Shown here one piece after another: positions 35,949 through 47,996 of a stretch of DNA of 64,000 nucleotides; the stretch's first letter is position 1, and each line of letters begins with the position of its first letter. The stretch is from positions 212,367-276,366 of the forward strand of contig QLIY01000041.1 of the NCBI GenBank assembly GCA_003260075.1, given 5' to 3'. Below the pieces are notes generated by a model. It made no database searches and was not told the origin of the DNA. It saw only the letters and a list, made by a program, of their open reading frames with translations. A program made the translations under genes and the position numbers. This stretch comes from Phallusia mammillata. Its lineage: Eukaryota > Chordata > Ascidiacea > Phlebobranchia > Ascidiidae.

Positions 35949-36881
35949 TTCTTCAAATTTCAGCTCTTCAATAAATTTACCACTGTCACAAGAGTGATAG
36001 AAAATATGTCTGATTTTTTTGCTTTTTGCCCTTTTTTGTGGCTTTATCAGTATGAACTTTGCATTGTTTACTTTTGACATTCGAACTTAGAAATGTTATG
36101 ATTGTGTTTTAGTTTTACTTTTAGATTTTATGTTTTCACGTAACTTTTCACATTATCCAAATTCATATACGTCTGTTTTTTTTACTTTTTGCAACTTAAG
36201 CCCCAAAATACATGCTGCGTCGTAAAAGTTTTTGCAATCCTTTACATTTAACGCCACAAAAGTTTTAAACCAAAGCATTCCAATTACAAAACTTTAACAA
36301 ATGACCAAGTTTTTTTCTACCTACCTGTGGTGCTTTTGTAGTTTTTGTATATTACTGTAATGATACCAAATGTTTACGTGTAGTTCATATATAGTACTTT
36401 ACCAATGTGCACTTTGGTGTGTCAGAATAAAATTGTACTTGGCTTTGCGCTGTACCTGTGTACCTGTTTGTAAAAAGGTTTTGGTAGTTGCCTGTCCAGG
36501 GGTCAAACTCAACGACAATATAGCAAATCGTAATTCTAAATAATCTGGCTGATCGAAATCTTGCGGCAAGGTAAATATGTTAGCGGAATTGTGTTACTAA
36601 AACGAAATAAACTCAACTCAGCGTGAAGGGTAAATTGTGTTTGATGCTAATTTTGTCAAGGACAACTGTATTTTAACTTACATTATTGACAAATAGTGTG
36701 AATTTACAGTAATAAAAACTTATGTTTGCATTGTTGACAACCTGAAAGACAGCTTTTCGAAATTAATTTTGTGGTTTCTTTTGATAAAGTTTAAGTCCCC
36801 AAAATTAAAAAATAATTTCCCACGGTCCGGGGTCATGACCCGGCATGTGCGGAAGACCGAACTAAACGAAACGAATTCGTT
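35949..36881. other. 3' flank of NEK and upstream region of RPL5
   Basis: AT-rich, with AATAAA candidates at about 35969 and 36427 for the NEK transcript. No coding or repeat feature was supported until the CG-richer RPL5 promoter area near 36820-36900. Confidence 0.45.
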
Positions 36882-36962
36882 CCTTTCCCGATGTGAAACC
36901 CCAAGACCGAGGCTACCTGAAATTGTGTCCCAAGTTAATGCTTTAACTGGTCCTTAAACATG
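36882..36962 (+). promoter_or_regulatory. Probable RPL5 first exon with 5'TOP-like start
   Basis: The run TCCTTTCCC at 36881-36889 resembles the terminal oligopyrimidine start of ribosomal-protein mRNAs. It lies about 75 bases upstream of an ATG (36960-36962) that is immediately followed by a GTACGT donor. A first exon whose only codon is ATG is a known feature of RPL5 genes. The exact transcription start is inferred. Confidence 0.45.
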
Positions 36963-39900
36963 GTACGTTACAAATCGAAACCGTGCTGAAGTCAATCCAT
37001 ATAATATTCAGCAACAAAAACTTTTAAGGAGAGACTTCTTTGCGATGTAATCGTTGTGATTTAATCGGATTACTAAAATGACTTGATTTGTTTGTCTGCC
37101 AAGTGATAGCAGATCATCGATTACATTATAGAAACCGTAGTGAAAACCGTATTTATTTTGGTATTTTTCTTCAGGGATTCGTAAAAGTTGTGAAAAACAA
37201 GGCTTACTTCAAGCGATACCAAGTGAAATATAAACGGCGACGAGAGGGTAAAACTGACTACTTTGCCCGTAAACGTCTCGTGGTTCAAGACAGGAATAAA
37301 TACAACAGTCCAAAGTATCGCATGATTGTAAGGTTTACAAACAAGGACATTATTACTCAGGCAAGTTGTTTAAAACAATGAAATCTGTAAAATAATAATA
37401 GAACCGAAGTTTTTGCCACAAACAACTTGTAGCTCACATATATATGTTTCAAATATAACTTTAATGTTTCAACAATTTTCTGCGCAATTTATGAAAGAAA
37501 ACTGTCCTATTATTTTTTTTAATTGTCTTAATTTTAAACCAATCCTATTTATATACATTTTACACCCAAACTACTGCCTTACATCTGAAAAATTGGTAGA
37601 TACTTATTTACTTTTTCATAATATTTGGTACAATATAAAAACATGTTGAGGTATTTTGAGTTTAACCTGATATAAATTTGCAGATAGCGTATGCTCGTAT
37701 TGAAGGAGATGTGGTTATATGTGCTGCATATGCCCATGAACTTCCCAGATACGGAGTCAAGGTCGGGTTGACCAACTACGCCGCTGCGTACTGCACTGGT
37801 CTACTTCTCGCACGTCGGGTTAGTATTTGTTTTTCAATATTTTTCTTGTGTGTCAAAAGAATGTGCTAATAGCTATCTTGTACTGATGTCTATTTGGGCG
37901 ACTGCATTATGCCGTTTAAAAATTTCGGGAAACTACCATTTCATATTTACAACTAAACTTTGATTGTTGTTTTAGCTGTTGAACAAGTTTGGCTTGGACA
38001 AGATTTATGAGGGACAAACGGAAGTTGATGGAGATGATTTCAATGTGGAGGATGTTGATGGACAGCCTGGTGCATTCAGGTATTTGGATTGTTGTTGTTT
38101 TTTTGGTTGTTGCCAAGTGTGTGGAAACTAATACAAAATCGCTAGTTTATTTTACACAAATGGTACTAAATTGCATGTAATTTGGAGAGTTTGTTAGCAT
38201 GCCATTATGTTGTATTGATGGCTCTTTTTCCACAACTGGTCAATCAGTGTGAAGCCAGTAACCAAATGTTGGTAATTTTTTGTGAACTGCTTGGCCGGTT
38301 AGTTTGTACAATATGTAATATGTAATCCAATGTACAGTAATGTGTATGGTAAATATATGTCTCTTAAAACGGGTATGTCATGGTAATATGTTTTAGTATT
38401 TTTTTCACTTAACTTGTTGTTTAAAACATTATACTTTGTTTAAATTAGGTGATCAATAGGTTTACAATCAAAGCAGTGTTTGGTGCATAAATATATTTGC
38501 GACTGGTCAATGTGTTTGTTGTTAAAATTGATCTGGATTTGCATAGTTGTATTTTAGCGTGTTATAACACTTTGTGTTAAAACTTCATTTTGCAGTTGGC
38601 TTCATTTGCAAACAGTGTAGATGTGTGGCATCAGATTTTCCAACAGTACCAAGCATTTGTGCTTTTAGTTTCGGTACATATTTATTATCTTGAAGTAAAA
38701 TGAACCTTTTTATTTTGTTTACCTGCAAAACATTGTTAAACAAATCAATAAACTACTACATGTCAATAAAAACATAAAAATGTGATTAAGTGATTAAGTG
38801 GTTATTGTCTTGGCTTCTTCACAGCAAGAGATTACTGCCGGTTAAGTTACATGTACCAGGTTTACTTGTTATGAACTACCTCTATATTTGACATGAATAA
38901 AACTCATCAAATGATACTTACGTTTACCATCCAGCAAAACATAGTTGTTAAACATTAAGCATAGTCAGCTTTTTACTGTATGTAACTGAAACTGTGTTAA
39001 ACGGTCATTGTCAGCTTTCACATTGCACAAAATAAAAGGGTACTGCAGTTCAACTTATATATATATGTATTACAATTGCATTGTTATGACGGAGATCTTT
39101 GCTGTAAGCTCACTTGTGGATCTGTCCGTGTGTTTACGTTTTCTTAAAGCTTGACTAAAAGCTAAAGGGCATTGGGTATATTTTTATCTGTTTAAATGGG
39201 AACAGTTTTGCTACTAAATATATTTTGATGGTCAACAAACTGTTGTTTGTGCAGAGCTTACCTTGATATCGGCTTGGCTCGAACGACCACTGGTGCAAGG
39301 ATATTTGGTGCCATGAAGGGAGCTGTTGATGGAGGTTTGGATATTCCGCACTCCAACAAGAGATTTCCTGGTGCGTTCTGCTGCTGTGTTGCGACATGAT
39401 AATGTCGTGTGATGTTTACTGTGTAGTCTGCTTTGTTTACTGTGGCTTTGTAGCAAGCACCTTTATCATTTGAATGGTGTTTATCAGAAAATGCTTTGTT
39501 CTTGTGAAAGCATTGCTACATAAATGTGGATGTGCTGCTCTTTTATGAATAATTGCTTCTATCATATATATTACCCATTTGTGATGTACCATTGACAACG
39601 AAATCTTATTTAGTGATTTAACTTTTTCCACAGGTTATGATTCCGAATCGAGTGAATTCAGTGCTGAGGTACATAGAAATCATATTTTCGGGCAACATGT
39701 TGCAGAATACATGAGGAGTCTGGAAGGTGATGATGAGGATGCTTACAAGAGACAGGTCGGTGGTTGTTTATCATTATCATGGGTCAATGATGTGTAGACC
39801 AGGATTCTTAAAATGTGGTAAACCACAACCTTTTGGGTTGTGCAGGCATAGCTTTCTGGTAAACTCAATCTAAGTCAAGTCCAAAATTGCTATTCAAGAA

Positions 39901-41045
39901 ACCCAACATGGTTTCAGACATCCTGGTCAAGAAAAAAATAGGCTCTCGGTGTAGCAATTCAAACATAGTTCAGTAAGCAAGGATAGAAAGGCTTTAAGAT
40001 CCTACGCGATCCATATTAGGTCGAGAACCACTGAAGTAGATTGTTGCAGCTACAATAACACATGATTTGACTGTGTAGAAATAACAAGCATTTTGATACT
40101 GTGTAGAAATAAAACCTGCATTACCTATATCATGTTGCTTATGTTTGAGTGTAGACTTCTTTTTCTATTGTTCAAAGTAGGTTTCTTTCCTTGCATTTAC
40201 TTTTCTATTTTGTGCTGAAATTGATTAGGTTTTCACATATGACTTGCAACCACAAATTTGTTTTAATTTGTCCAGTTTTCCCAATTCATCAAGAATGGTA
40301 TAACTGCCGATAATGTGGAGGAAATGTACACAAAGTGCCATGCTGCAATTCGCGAAGATCCAACACCTAAACCGAAAGTTGACAAGCAGGTCACCAAGAG
40401 AAGGTGGGAAATCTTGATGTGTATTTTAAACTTGAATCCCAACAATTTTAAGCTTAAGTCGAAACAATGAGGAGAAATAATCTTTTTAACTTCATTCTTC
40501 GACCAACTGTCCAATTTTTTGCTATTGTTTTCCAATGATTTTTAGGCCATGGTTTCCATGTATTCTAAAAATTAAACCAACCTAATGTGTTTTATATTGT
40601 CATAGTTTATTTATTTGACTTGTTACAAAATTTAATTCACGAAATGATTTTCAGGTGGAACCATAAGAAAATGTTGTTTTCAAACTTAAACCCTGGTTTC
40701 TGTGTTTAAGATTTCTATGTGACCCGATTAAATTTCTAAGCAGATTTTAGTTCAAACAGTAAAGAGAAATAATTTTACTTCATTCATCGACCAAACTGCC
40801 TGATTTTTAGTGTATTAACGACTTTCAGGCTTTGTTTTTTATGTTCAAAAAAATTGAAACTAAACTTTACTGTGTGTCATGTATTGACATATTTTTTCTA
40901 TTTGTTAAAAAATTTTTGGTTTTTAATTTACGAAATGATTTTCAGGTGGAACCGTGAGAAAATGTCCCGCGCCCAAAGAATGGACAGTGTCAAGCAGAAG
41001 AAAGCTTCTCACAAACGAGCACTGGAGGCCGCTGGTGACAACTAA
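36960..41045 (+). CDS. RPL5: 60S ribosomal protein L5 (uL18)
   Basis: Binds 5S rRNA and, with RPL11, forms the 5S particle of the large subunit central protuberance. Exons: 36960-36962 (ATG only), 37175-37360, 37684-37818, 37976-38079, 39255-39370, 39634-39755, 40276-40403, 40946-41045; 297 residues, identical in length to vertebrate RPL5. It starts [19 protein letters not shown]. Diagnostic blocks are [74 protein letters not shown] and the basic tail with [12 protein letters not shown]. Intron 2 has a GC-AG donor (GCAAGT at 37361). The last intron carries a duplicated, decoy copy of its 3' splice site and of the start of exon 8. Confidence 0.97.
39089..39129 (+). other. Stable hairpin in RPL5 intron 4
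   Basis: ACGGAGATC and GATCTGTCCGT can pair around a loop of about 21 bases. Ribosomal-protein introns often host snoRNAs, but no box C/D or convincing H and ACA boxes are present, so no RNA gene is claimed. Confidence 0.25.
40471..40970 (+). repeat. About 290-bp imperfect tandem duplication across RPL5 intron 7 / exon 8
   Basis: Landmarks recur about 290 bases apart: GAGAAATAA with a CTTCATTC-T-CGACCAA block (near 40472 and 40763), and GAAATGATTTTCAGGTGGAACC (40641-40662 and 40932-40953). The upstream copy thus has an acceptor and the first bases of exon 8, then runs in frame to a TAA at 40707-40709. Confidence 0.85.
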
Positions 41046-41871
41046 CAGCTTATTGTGCGTCACAAATGAGCCTGCAAATATTTGTGTATGCAATAAAAAT
41101 ATCACAAACACAACTATGCGTGTGTTTTGTTGGGGTAGAACAGGCTCTGAACTGTCGTCCTCCTGGTGTGGTGTTTCGTATAACACCACAAACCAAAGCA
41201 TATTATGCCAAGACTCAGCTGTTACAACACATTTTGGTAATGACGGTGGCACAGCTGATTCTTTTGCATGTATTTCTGTTCTGTATTATGTTTGAAGTAA
41301 ATAACGTAATTGTAATATGTGTCTAAAAAAATTTACTCTACCAGTAGTTTTTATACTTACATAGCCCTCTATCTTGGCTTAATATTCTGCTTTTAACTAA
41401 GAATGTAAATATTTTTATGGATTAAACGATTAATATCGTTTTGATAAGCTGCAGAAATGGCACGGTCTGTTTCGGCCTATAAAGCCTCCTCAGTTCAGCT
41501 GGTGACAAGACATAGGCAGTATTGGCAAGTGTAGCCATCTAACCACACTCCAGTTTGTTGGGACATGCTGAAAATTCTTGTCACACCTATTTAGTGTGCA
41601 CTGTTTGCAGATTATCATTTATTGGCTCGATGCTTCTACATTAATATTGTTTTGATTTTGTTAAAATAACTAACCCTAACCCTAGCAACAAACATCTGAC
41701 CTCATTGTAATGGCTTTTATTTGTTACAGCGCGAAAATAGATATAGTGGAACATAAAAGTAAAACTATGATGCGAAGTCAGTAATTATTCATACATTGCA
41801 GTTTTAAACAAAACAAAGAACTTTAATTGTCGCGAATTTTTACTCACGATAAATTTTTGCAAGGTTGGAAA
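41046..41871. other. Interval between the convergent RPL5 and CCDC190-like genes
   Basis: Contains RPL5 3' sequence with AATAAA at about 41092, and a minus-strand hammerhead-like motif (41448-41510). Otherwise AT-rich and without recognisable features. Confidence 0.5.
41448..41510 (-). ncRNA. Hammerhead-like three-way junction, second type
   Basis: On the minus strand, CTGAGGA (41487-41493) and GAAA (41470-41473) flank a short stem GGC/GCC. CAGA downstream can pair with TCTG, and GCTG with CAGC, giving three stems around the core boxes. The expected UH cleavage nucleotides are not clearly present. It may be a decayed ribozyme of a retroelement, or chance. Confidence 0.35.
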
Positions 41872-44617
41872 TTATTTTTTAAATATTTGACTGACGGAAA
41901 GTTGACGTTCGAAATCTCGTTTATATTTGGTTCTCACATATCTTGCTCTCCTCGCATCTTCGTAAGCTTTTCGTGGGTCGGGCAGACGGTGAACCATTCG
42001 GACTCTGTCATCACAAATTTCGGTTTGAAACTTATATTTATTTTCAGCAGAGCTTTCTTTACTGCATAGGTTGGCACTTGTGCACCAAGTGATGTAGAAG
42101 TGTGTATTTGTAAACATCTTTGTTAAAATTTAAACCAGTTTTAGAATGCTTGTTCTGTGTTTGTTATGACGTAGTAATCCTAAAACCTATTCTACACGCA
42201 TGATTCTGTGTAATTTCTGTCCAAATCAGATGACATTAACCACTATTGTAGCAAAAATGTTGGCACGCTAAGCCATTACAATATGAACATGACAAGAAAA
42301 TTGACACGCGGTGTTTGTTGCCTTTGCTAGTTTGCTACTGCAATTGCATTGAATTTGTGTGTCACACACTGTGTGTGGAAACGAACGTATCACATACAAG
42401 TACCTTCCATCGGGAGCGTAAAAGTCTGCGTTGAACGTGTTTGCATCGTTTGGGACGTTGTGAGGTTTTATCTGCGAAATATGGTGAAGATAAGTTTGTG
42501 GCTACAGATTCAATCGCAACCAAACAAGTAATATGAAAACGGACCTCCGGTATTGATGACGGGACCACTTCGGGCGTGTCTTCGAAAACGTCTTCGCCTT
42601 GTGTGACGTCACCAGTTGCTACGTCATCACCATTGTTACGTGGCGTGACGTCAGGCAGTCGGACAACTCCGTTTTGTTTTTCGGCGAATTCGTCTCGAAG
42701 AAATCGCATGTGTCTTAGATTTGGCGGAACTGATATCGAAACTGAAAGTTTACAGAGAATTTGGTTTAAGCTTGTTACCACAAAACACGTGTAGGAGCAG
42801 TGGTGGGATTTAGCCGGTTCGCACTGGTTTTATAGAACCGTTTTACGAAATTCTACTAGATCAGCGAACCGGTTAGCATTACTGGTTACTGTCAATGGAC
42901 TTTTTGTAACAGAGCCGACTGAAAAAATGACTTTTGTGATAGAACCGGCTGACAAAAAATTTGAATCCCTGAAAAATATGACTTTTGTGATAGAACCGCT
43001 GCAAAATATGACTTTTGTGTATGACTTTTGTGACAGAACCGGCTGACACAAAATTTGAATTCCACCACTGTGTAGAGGCGTTATTGTGAAGCAAGTTTCA
43101 TTTGCTTATTGTATTATTGGTATAAAATAACGGCCCAGATAGACGTACAAAGCGACATGCTTTATTTTTTTAACGTTTTGGCAAATACTCAACAGTAGTA
43201 ACCTTCATATATGAAGGCCACATCAGTTTTCTATTGTTTTGTTCTCGGTGTTATGACTTTGGTTTGACTGTTGATTTGTATGTGTGAGATATTTGATGGA
43301 AGTTTAACTCACATTTCCGTTTGCTTGAGTTTCTGACAGACCACGAGTTAACTCTGTCTTGAATCTGTTCGTTTTGTTTTTTCTGTTGCTTCAGTTTCTT
43401 CTTTCTTCGTCTTTCCGCGACGGGATCCTCGTCATTATCGAGATTGTAAAATAGGCTGCAACGTATGAACGTAATTCGTCATAAAGTGGTTAATTTTTAC
43501 CTTTGAAATTTACGAGAGAGTCTGGGTTAAAATTTTACATCGAAGAAAACTCGTAAAGTTTATGGGGATTTATTGTCTGGAAATGATTAATTTCTCCCGG
43601 AAAACTTGTTGCTTTCCTGATCGCTCCAGTAAAAAAACAACCTAACTGACTCAAGCAACTCACTCGAGTGACTTTTCGAGTTCTTTTGCGGTTTTGTGGT
43701 GGTTTTTGTTGGATCCTGGGGCACTCTGGTATCCAAAGTAATTTCTGCCGTATCCTGGAATCGACAAATCACATAAACGTGGATTCATGGAGAAAACAAA
43801 ATATTTACACAAACCGTTGTCAATTTGCGCGAGTGTTGGTTGATTTTTGATCGCGGAATTTTCTCGGCTGTTTTCAAGTTGTGGCTCTGCAAGGTGGATG
43901 ACACCTGCGTACCGGAAGTTTAAGTTAATTCACATCAATACCTACCACTGGAGGTCGCCTACCGTGTTTGCGGCCTCCCATTTCCTTTGCTGTTTTCGCT
44001 TCTTCCAACAACTTCAAATTTCTCAATTCTCTCTTGAGCATTGTCTGTTCCCGTTTTATCTGAGCCATATGATATCTATGTCGAAATATGCTGGTTAGTT
44101 TGCAGTAAGTTCAGCTGGTTGGTCGGGTTGGGGCGTGTGAAAAATATCATCAACTATCTGTACTTATTACACAATCTATGATTTCATGCGTTTAGGTGAT
44201 AACGAAGTTAACAAAGTTGCCGGTACATTGGTCAGTTTACATTATAATGACAATATTTACAGTGATTTGGTGAATATTGTTTAAGTTTGTTAAAATCACT
44301 TGGCCCACTGGGAGCCTAGCAACAAAAACGTTGCCAGTACGTCGATATATTTAAATTATATTCGTCAGGATTTCACCGCCATCTTTGCTGTTGAAGCGAC
44401 CGAGTGGAAACCAGTCACGTGGAATGTTTGCATAAGCCCAATTCACTCATGTACATTCTATATGCAGTTGAACAACACTTGAGACAAGATATTACCTCAT
44501 TTCGTCATCGATGCCTCCTACGTCATTGAAACGGCGTGCTAGCCTCGCATCAGCCCTTTTGCTGGCTTGTCTTGCAGCTTCGCTACGCTTGAAAATATCA
44601 TTATTGAATCTCTTCAT
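41872..44617 (-). CDS. Coiled-coil protein similar to CCDC190
   Basis: Eight minus-strand exons: 44617-44496, 44075-43946, 43904-43815, 43754-43642, 43455-43313, 42741-42545, 42501-42404, 42061-41872. Phases join throughout to 360 residues. The N-terminal 70 residues, with KRADARLARRFNDVGG and QTMLKRELRNLKLLEE, resemble the conserved N-terminal coiled coil of vertebrate CCDC190. The rest is low-complexity and basic (DPVAERRRKKKLKQQKK), ending with an Arg-rich helix (DPRKAYEDARRARYVRTKYK). No signal peptide or membrane segment; function unknown. Similarity to CCDC190 is limited to the N-terminus, so no symbol is assigned. Exons 4-5 rest on phase and splice motifs only. Confidence 0.55.
42798..43070. 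mobile_element. Non-autonomous hAT-like element, family 4, in CCDC190-like intron
   Basis: Termini CAGTGGTGGGATT and AATTCCACCACTG. Flanks TGTAGGAG (42790-42797) and TGTAGAGG (43071-43078) agree at six of eight positions. The right half contains about four tandem copies of ATGACTTTTGTGATAGAACC-like sequence, with deletions between them. Confidence 0.78.
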
Positions 44618-45341
44618 TGTCCACAACAATCGGCTTGTTCTTATTCTAACAGTTGCTTATTTTTGTTACGTAACAACAGATATCGCGAAAATGTGCTGGG
44701 CTGAAATCACATGAACTGATGTGAAAAAGAAAAAACTCGACTATTGCGTTACAAAAGGACATTCTACTTAACATTGTTTTTAACAACAACATTCGCGAAG
44801 CACCACTAAACTGAAACTAATGACAACTAAATGACTTTCGTCCACAAACAGCCATAAACCTTCTTCGATTTCATTCACGTCATATGTGATTGTTACGCTC
44901 ACAACAGGTGGTTATGACGTCACAAAGCCTTCGCGTTAGAAGTTAATGGAAGTTCGCGAAGCAACAAATAAAGTCATAATTTGCGTGTCCGATTTTCTTC
45001 CGCTTCAGCTATTCCTACTTTCCACTTCACATTAATTCACTTTCAGTTAACTTGTAACTTGTAACTCTCCTGTGGTCAACTTTTGATTCAATACTTCAAT
45101 AATACGTTCATCAAAACTGCGTTTTCTTGTCTTAGCTGGTAACTCGTCTCAAAACCTTCCCTTGCAATTCTGTGCGAATCCCATCAGACCAAACAACGCT
45201 GACAAAAGCCACCGCTCCGTTTATATTTGTCTGGTAAATATTTACAGAGCGCAATAAAACATTCAATCTCGGTCGCATCGACCTCGCAGAGTCGGTACCT
45301 ACTTTCCCAGCTTTGCTACGTCACAATCCGCGAAACCTTCT

Positions 45342-45432
<91 letters not shown>
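45342..45432 (+). repeat. Poly(G) tract of 91 bases
   Basis: An uninterrupted G run. Real tracts of this length are rare, and copy number is hard to sequence, so the length may be an assembly artefact. The glycine-rich frame across it is a consequence of the run, not a gene. Confidence 0.9.
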
Positions 45433-45434
<2 letters not shown>

Positions 45435-46277
45435 CGTCATCGGGCTTGAGCGCGGAATCGATTTTTGATTGGTTGGGACAATTCGTGTTGTTAAAAGCTC
45501 CCCTTCATATTGTTGTTGTAACCTCCTGCCCGAACCGGGCCACTGTAAAAATATTCGCTCTCCAATTATGTCTGGTATGCTTGTAATGGTTTCACCTCAT
45601 TACTACGTTGAAACGAAATAACTTAATCAACTGTTCTTTTCTTATAGACGGAAACTGACGATGCCTTCTAAACAGGCGAAATAAATATTTCTGCAAATAG
45701 AAGATTACACTGACGCTGATCGTATGCCGCTGTTTTTCAGTATATTTTGTACATCAACTGTAACAAGTGCGGAATTTCAACTAAACCTTTAGTCACGTCT
45801 GACGTGGGTTTCTGTAGAAATCAATGATACAACTTTGAAACAATTTGTCATCTACTTTCTAGGTTGATCAAGTCGTCTTGCTCTAACGTGATATTGTCCA
45901 CGGCGGGTCTTGTTGAGGTTTCAAAACAGTTGGCGGTGATTATAAGCGCGCAGTTTTGTAAACATGCGTTTGTAATTGTCTGAATGTAACTGGACACGGC
46001 AAATACTTACGGGTTTATGACATAGGCATGTTTACGTTACTTGATACGTCTGTAACTTAGTGTATGGAATAATGCGAGCATAAACAACCGGAAATTATTT
46101 TATTAAGCACTCCAATAAAACGCAGCGTTTTGTTGAGAAAAACATTACAAATCATTTGTACCTCCAGTTTTGTCCGAATTAGACAAAGATCCGGATTAAC
46201 AAAATCCGGTTTAACCGAGGTATTTTGATGTAAAGCCCGTTTAATTTAATTTTATCACTGCTTTTTGGATCGAGATT

Positions 46278-46287
46278 ATAATCTGGC

Positions 46288-46349
<62 letters not shown>

Positions 46350-46456
46350 NACCCAGGACTCTCCCGGGGACGAATCCCGATCAGGGTTTTTATGTCTGTA
46401 TATGGGTCAGGCGCGCCGGACCATTCGGCCAAGTTCCTGCCCATAATCTGGCATAT
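46278..46456 (-). mobile_element. tRNA-derived SINE with poly(A) tail and 14-bp target duplication
   Basis: Direct repeats ATAATCTGGCATAT (46278-46291 and 46443-46456) bracket a minus-strand insertion. Its 5' part folds like a tRNA: acceptor halves at 46433-46439 and 46354-46361, an A box TGGCCGAATGGTCC (46419-46432) and a B box GGGATTCGTCCCC (46366-46378). The D-arm wording resembles tRNA-Leu. It ends in a poly(A) tail, seen as 59 Ts at 46291-46349 plus one N at 46350. This is LINE-mobilised SINE structure with almost no body between tRNA and tail. Confidence 0.85.
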
Positions 46457-47996
46457 TTGTTAGTATGCGCTTCTCACTGTTACTTAGCGGCATAAAGTTT
46501 GGTGCTTTGGTGCCACAAGGTGGCGAAAATAAGCACTGACTGCTTTTCACAAACACACGCTTTGTTTGTAGATTAGGGTTACCAGGCATTTGGAATTTCC
46601 CGGACATATCCGGAATTTTGGGGTTAAATCTGAGTCCGGAAATAATTTTCAAATACATTCCATGTCCGAAATTTTAGCCTCTATAACACTACAATTTTTA
46701 TTGACCGAAATTGTCTTCCTGGGAAGATATACGCGAAGGGGAATAAATGCCTCATCACATTAATATTCGAAACAGATTGCTTGTTTTTTTCCTTATTTTA
46801 GCGAACAACGATGTTTAGGGCGGTTTGCGATTTCTTTTGTCTATGCGGTTTTGATACACAATGCTATAAAACATAATATGGCCCCAGTTCGGTTTCGAGA
46901 AAGGTATTTATAAAAAAAATGTCAAGAATTTGCTCACTTCTATATGGCAAGCTTATTGTAGATGGGTATGATAGTTGATTAATTGGTGAAAGGACGTCCG
47001 TATTATGCACTAACATACGGAAACCGATTTATGAGGAAATCTGACGCAAAATTTATTACAACGTTCGGTCGTTTTTAGCCTTTATAGAGCGCTTAATTAC
47101 CATAATTGTGATGGATAATTTGACACTAGCAATTTAGCAAAAAATTGCTCTGAGCGAAGTTTTTTTAGTTTTGCAACGAAGTGTTAAATCTCCTGGTTTA
47201 AATTCTAGTATGAATGCTACACTGTGACATCACATTCACAATTACGTAATTAGAATAAACATTCATTAACTTTCAGGTAAGGCAGGAGGTGCAGTCAGCG
47301 TGTTGCTGGAGTAATCAGTGCAACGTAACGTTTTAGGCAAGTTTTGCTTGAGGCAAGCGCTTCAACATTTGCAGTCTGTTCCGACTTCAGTTTTGTTGTG
47401 AGGTGTTGCGTTGGAGTTTAGTTAGTAAGATTTGTTGTACCACAGTTTAGTTTGAATGTAGTGGATACATTTTGCAGGCATTTCTGCATTTTAAAAACAT
47501 GTGATTTTTGCAGAACAGTTTATTTCTCTTCTTAGTAAGCCTTGCAGATGCTTTTAAGTTTTAGGCATGTTTTCAAAAAAATTAAAAAGAGTTTTGGGAC
47601 TTTTATATGCGACAAAGTTTTCATTTTTGTTGGATATATTTTGTATTGAATACATTCTCTTTTGGATATATTTTCTATCACATATATTTTCGAATGGATA
47701 TATTTGCCGAGGTTAAAAACATGAAGCCCTAATGGTTGAAATGTAAGTGAACTTTCCAAATAACATTGGTAACAATTTATTAATTTTTTTGTTTAGTAAA
47801 GCAAACATGAATAATAATTGCACAACATTTGTCAAACGTTTCAAACATTATCATAACAATGTTGTTTATTACACATGAAATTGTCATTTTTAAATTATGG
47901 CTAGCACTTAAATTATTTGTCGTTATACATTATTTATGATTTCTTTTTACATCATGTACAAAATATTGAAAATTTTTTCACAGTGGTTTGATTTGT

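Larger units (their letters stand above)
44618..47996. other. Intergenic interval between the CCDC190-like gene and the LU gene array
   Basis: Holds a 91-base G homopolymer (45342-45432), a tRNA-headed SINE with a long T run and an N (46278-46456), and a probable element fragment near 46575-46680 (TTTCCCGGACATATCCGG words). The rest is AT-rich with no supported gene. Confidence 0.55.

Noticed and set aside
39089-39129. Intronic snoRNA in RPL5
   Set aside because: Hairpin present but the required boxes are not; kept only as a hairpin.
45227-45586. Glycine-rich 119-codon frame
   Set aside because: Created entirely by the G homopolymer at 45342-45432.
46241-46495. Poly-Lys / poly-Phe frames on both strands
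   Set aside because: Produced by the SINE poly(A) tail and the undefined base.
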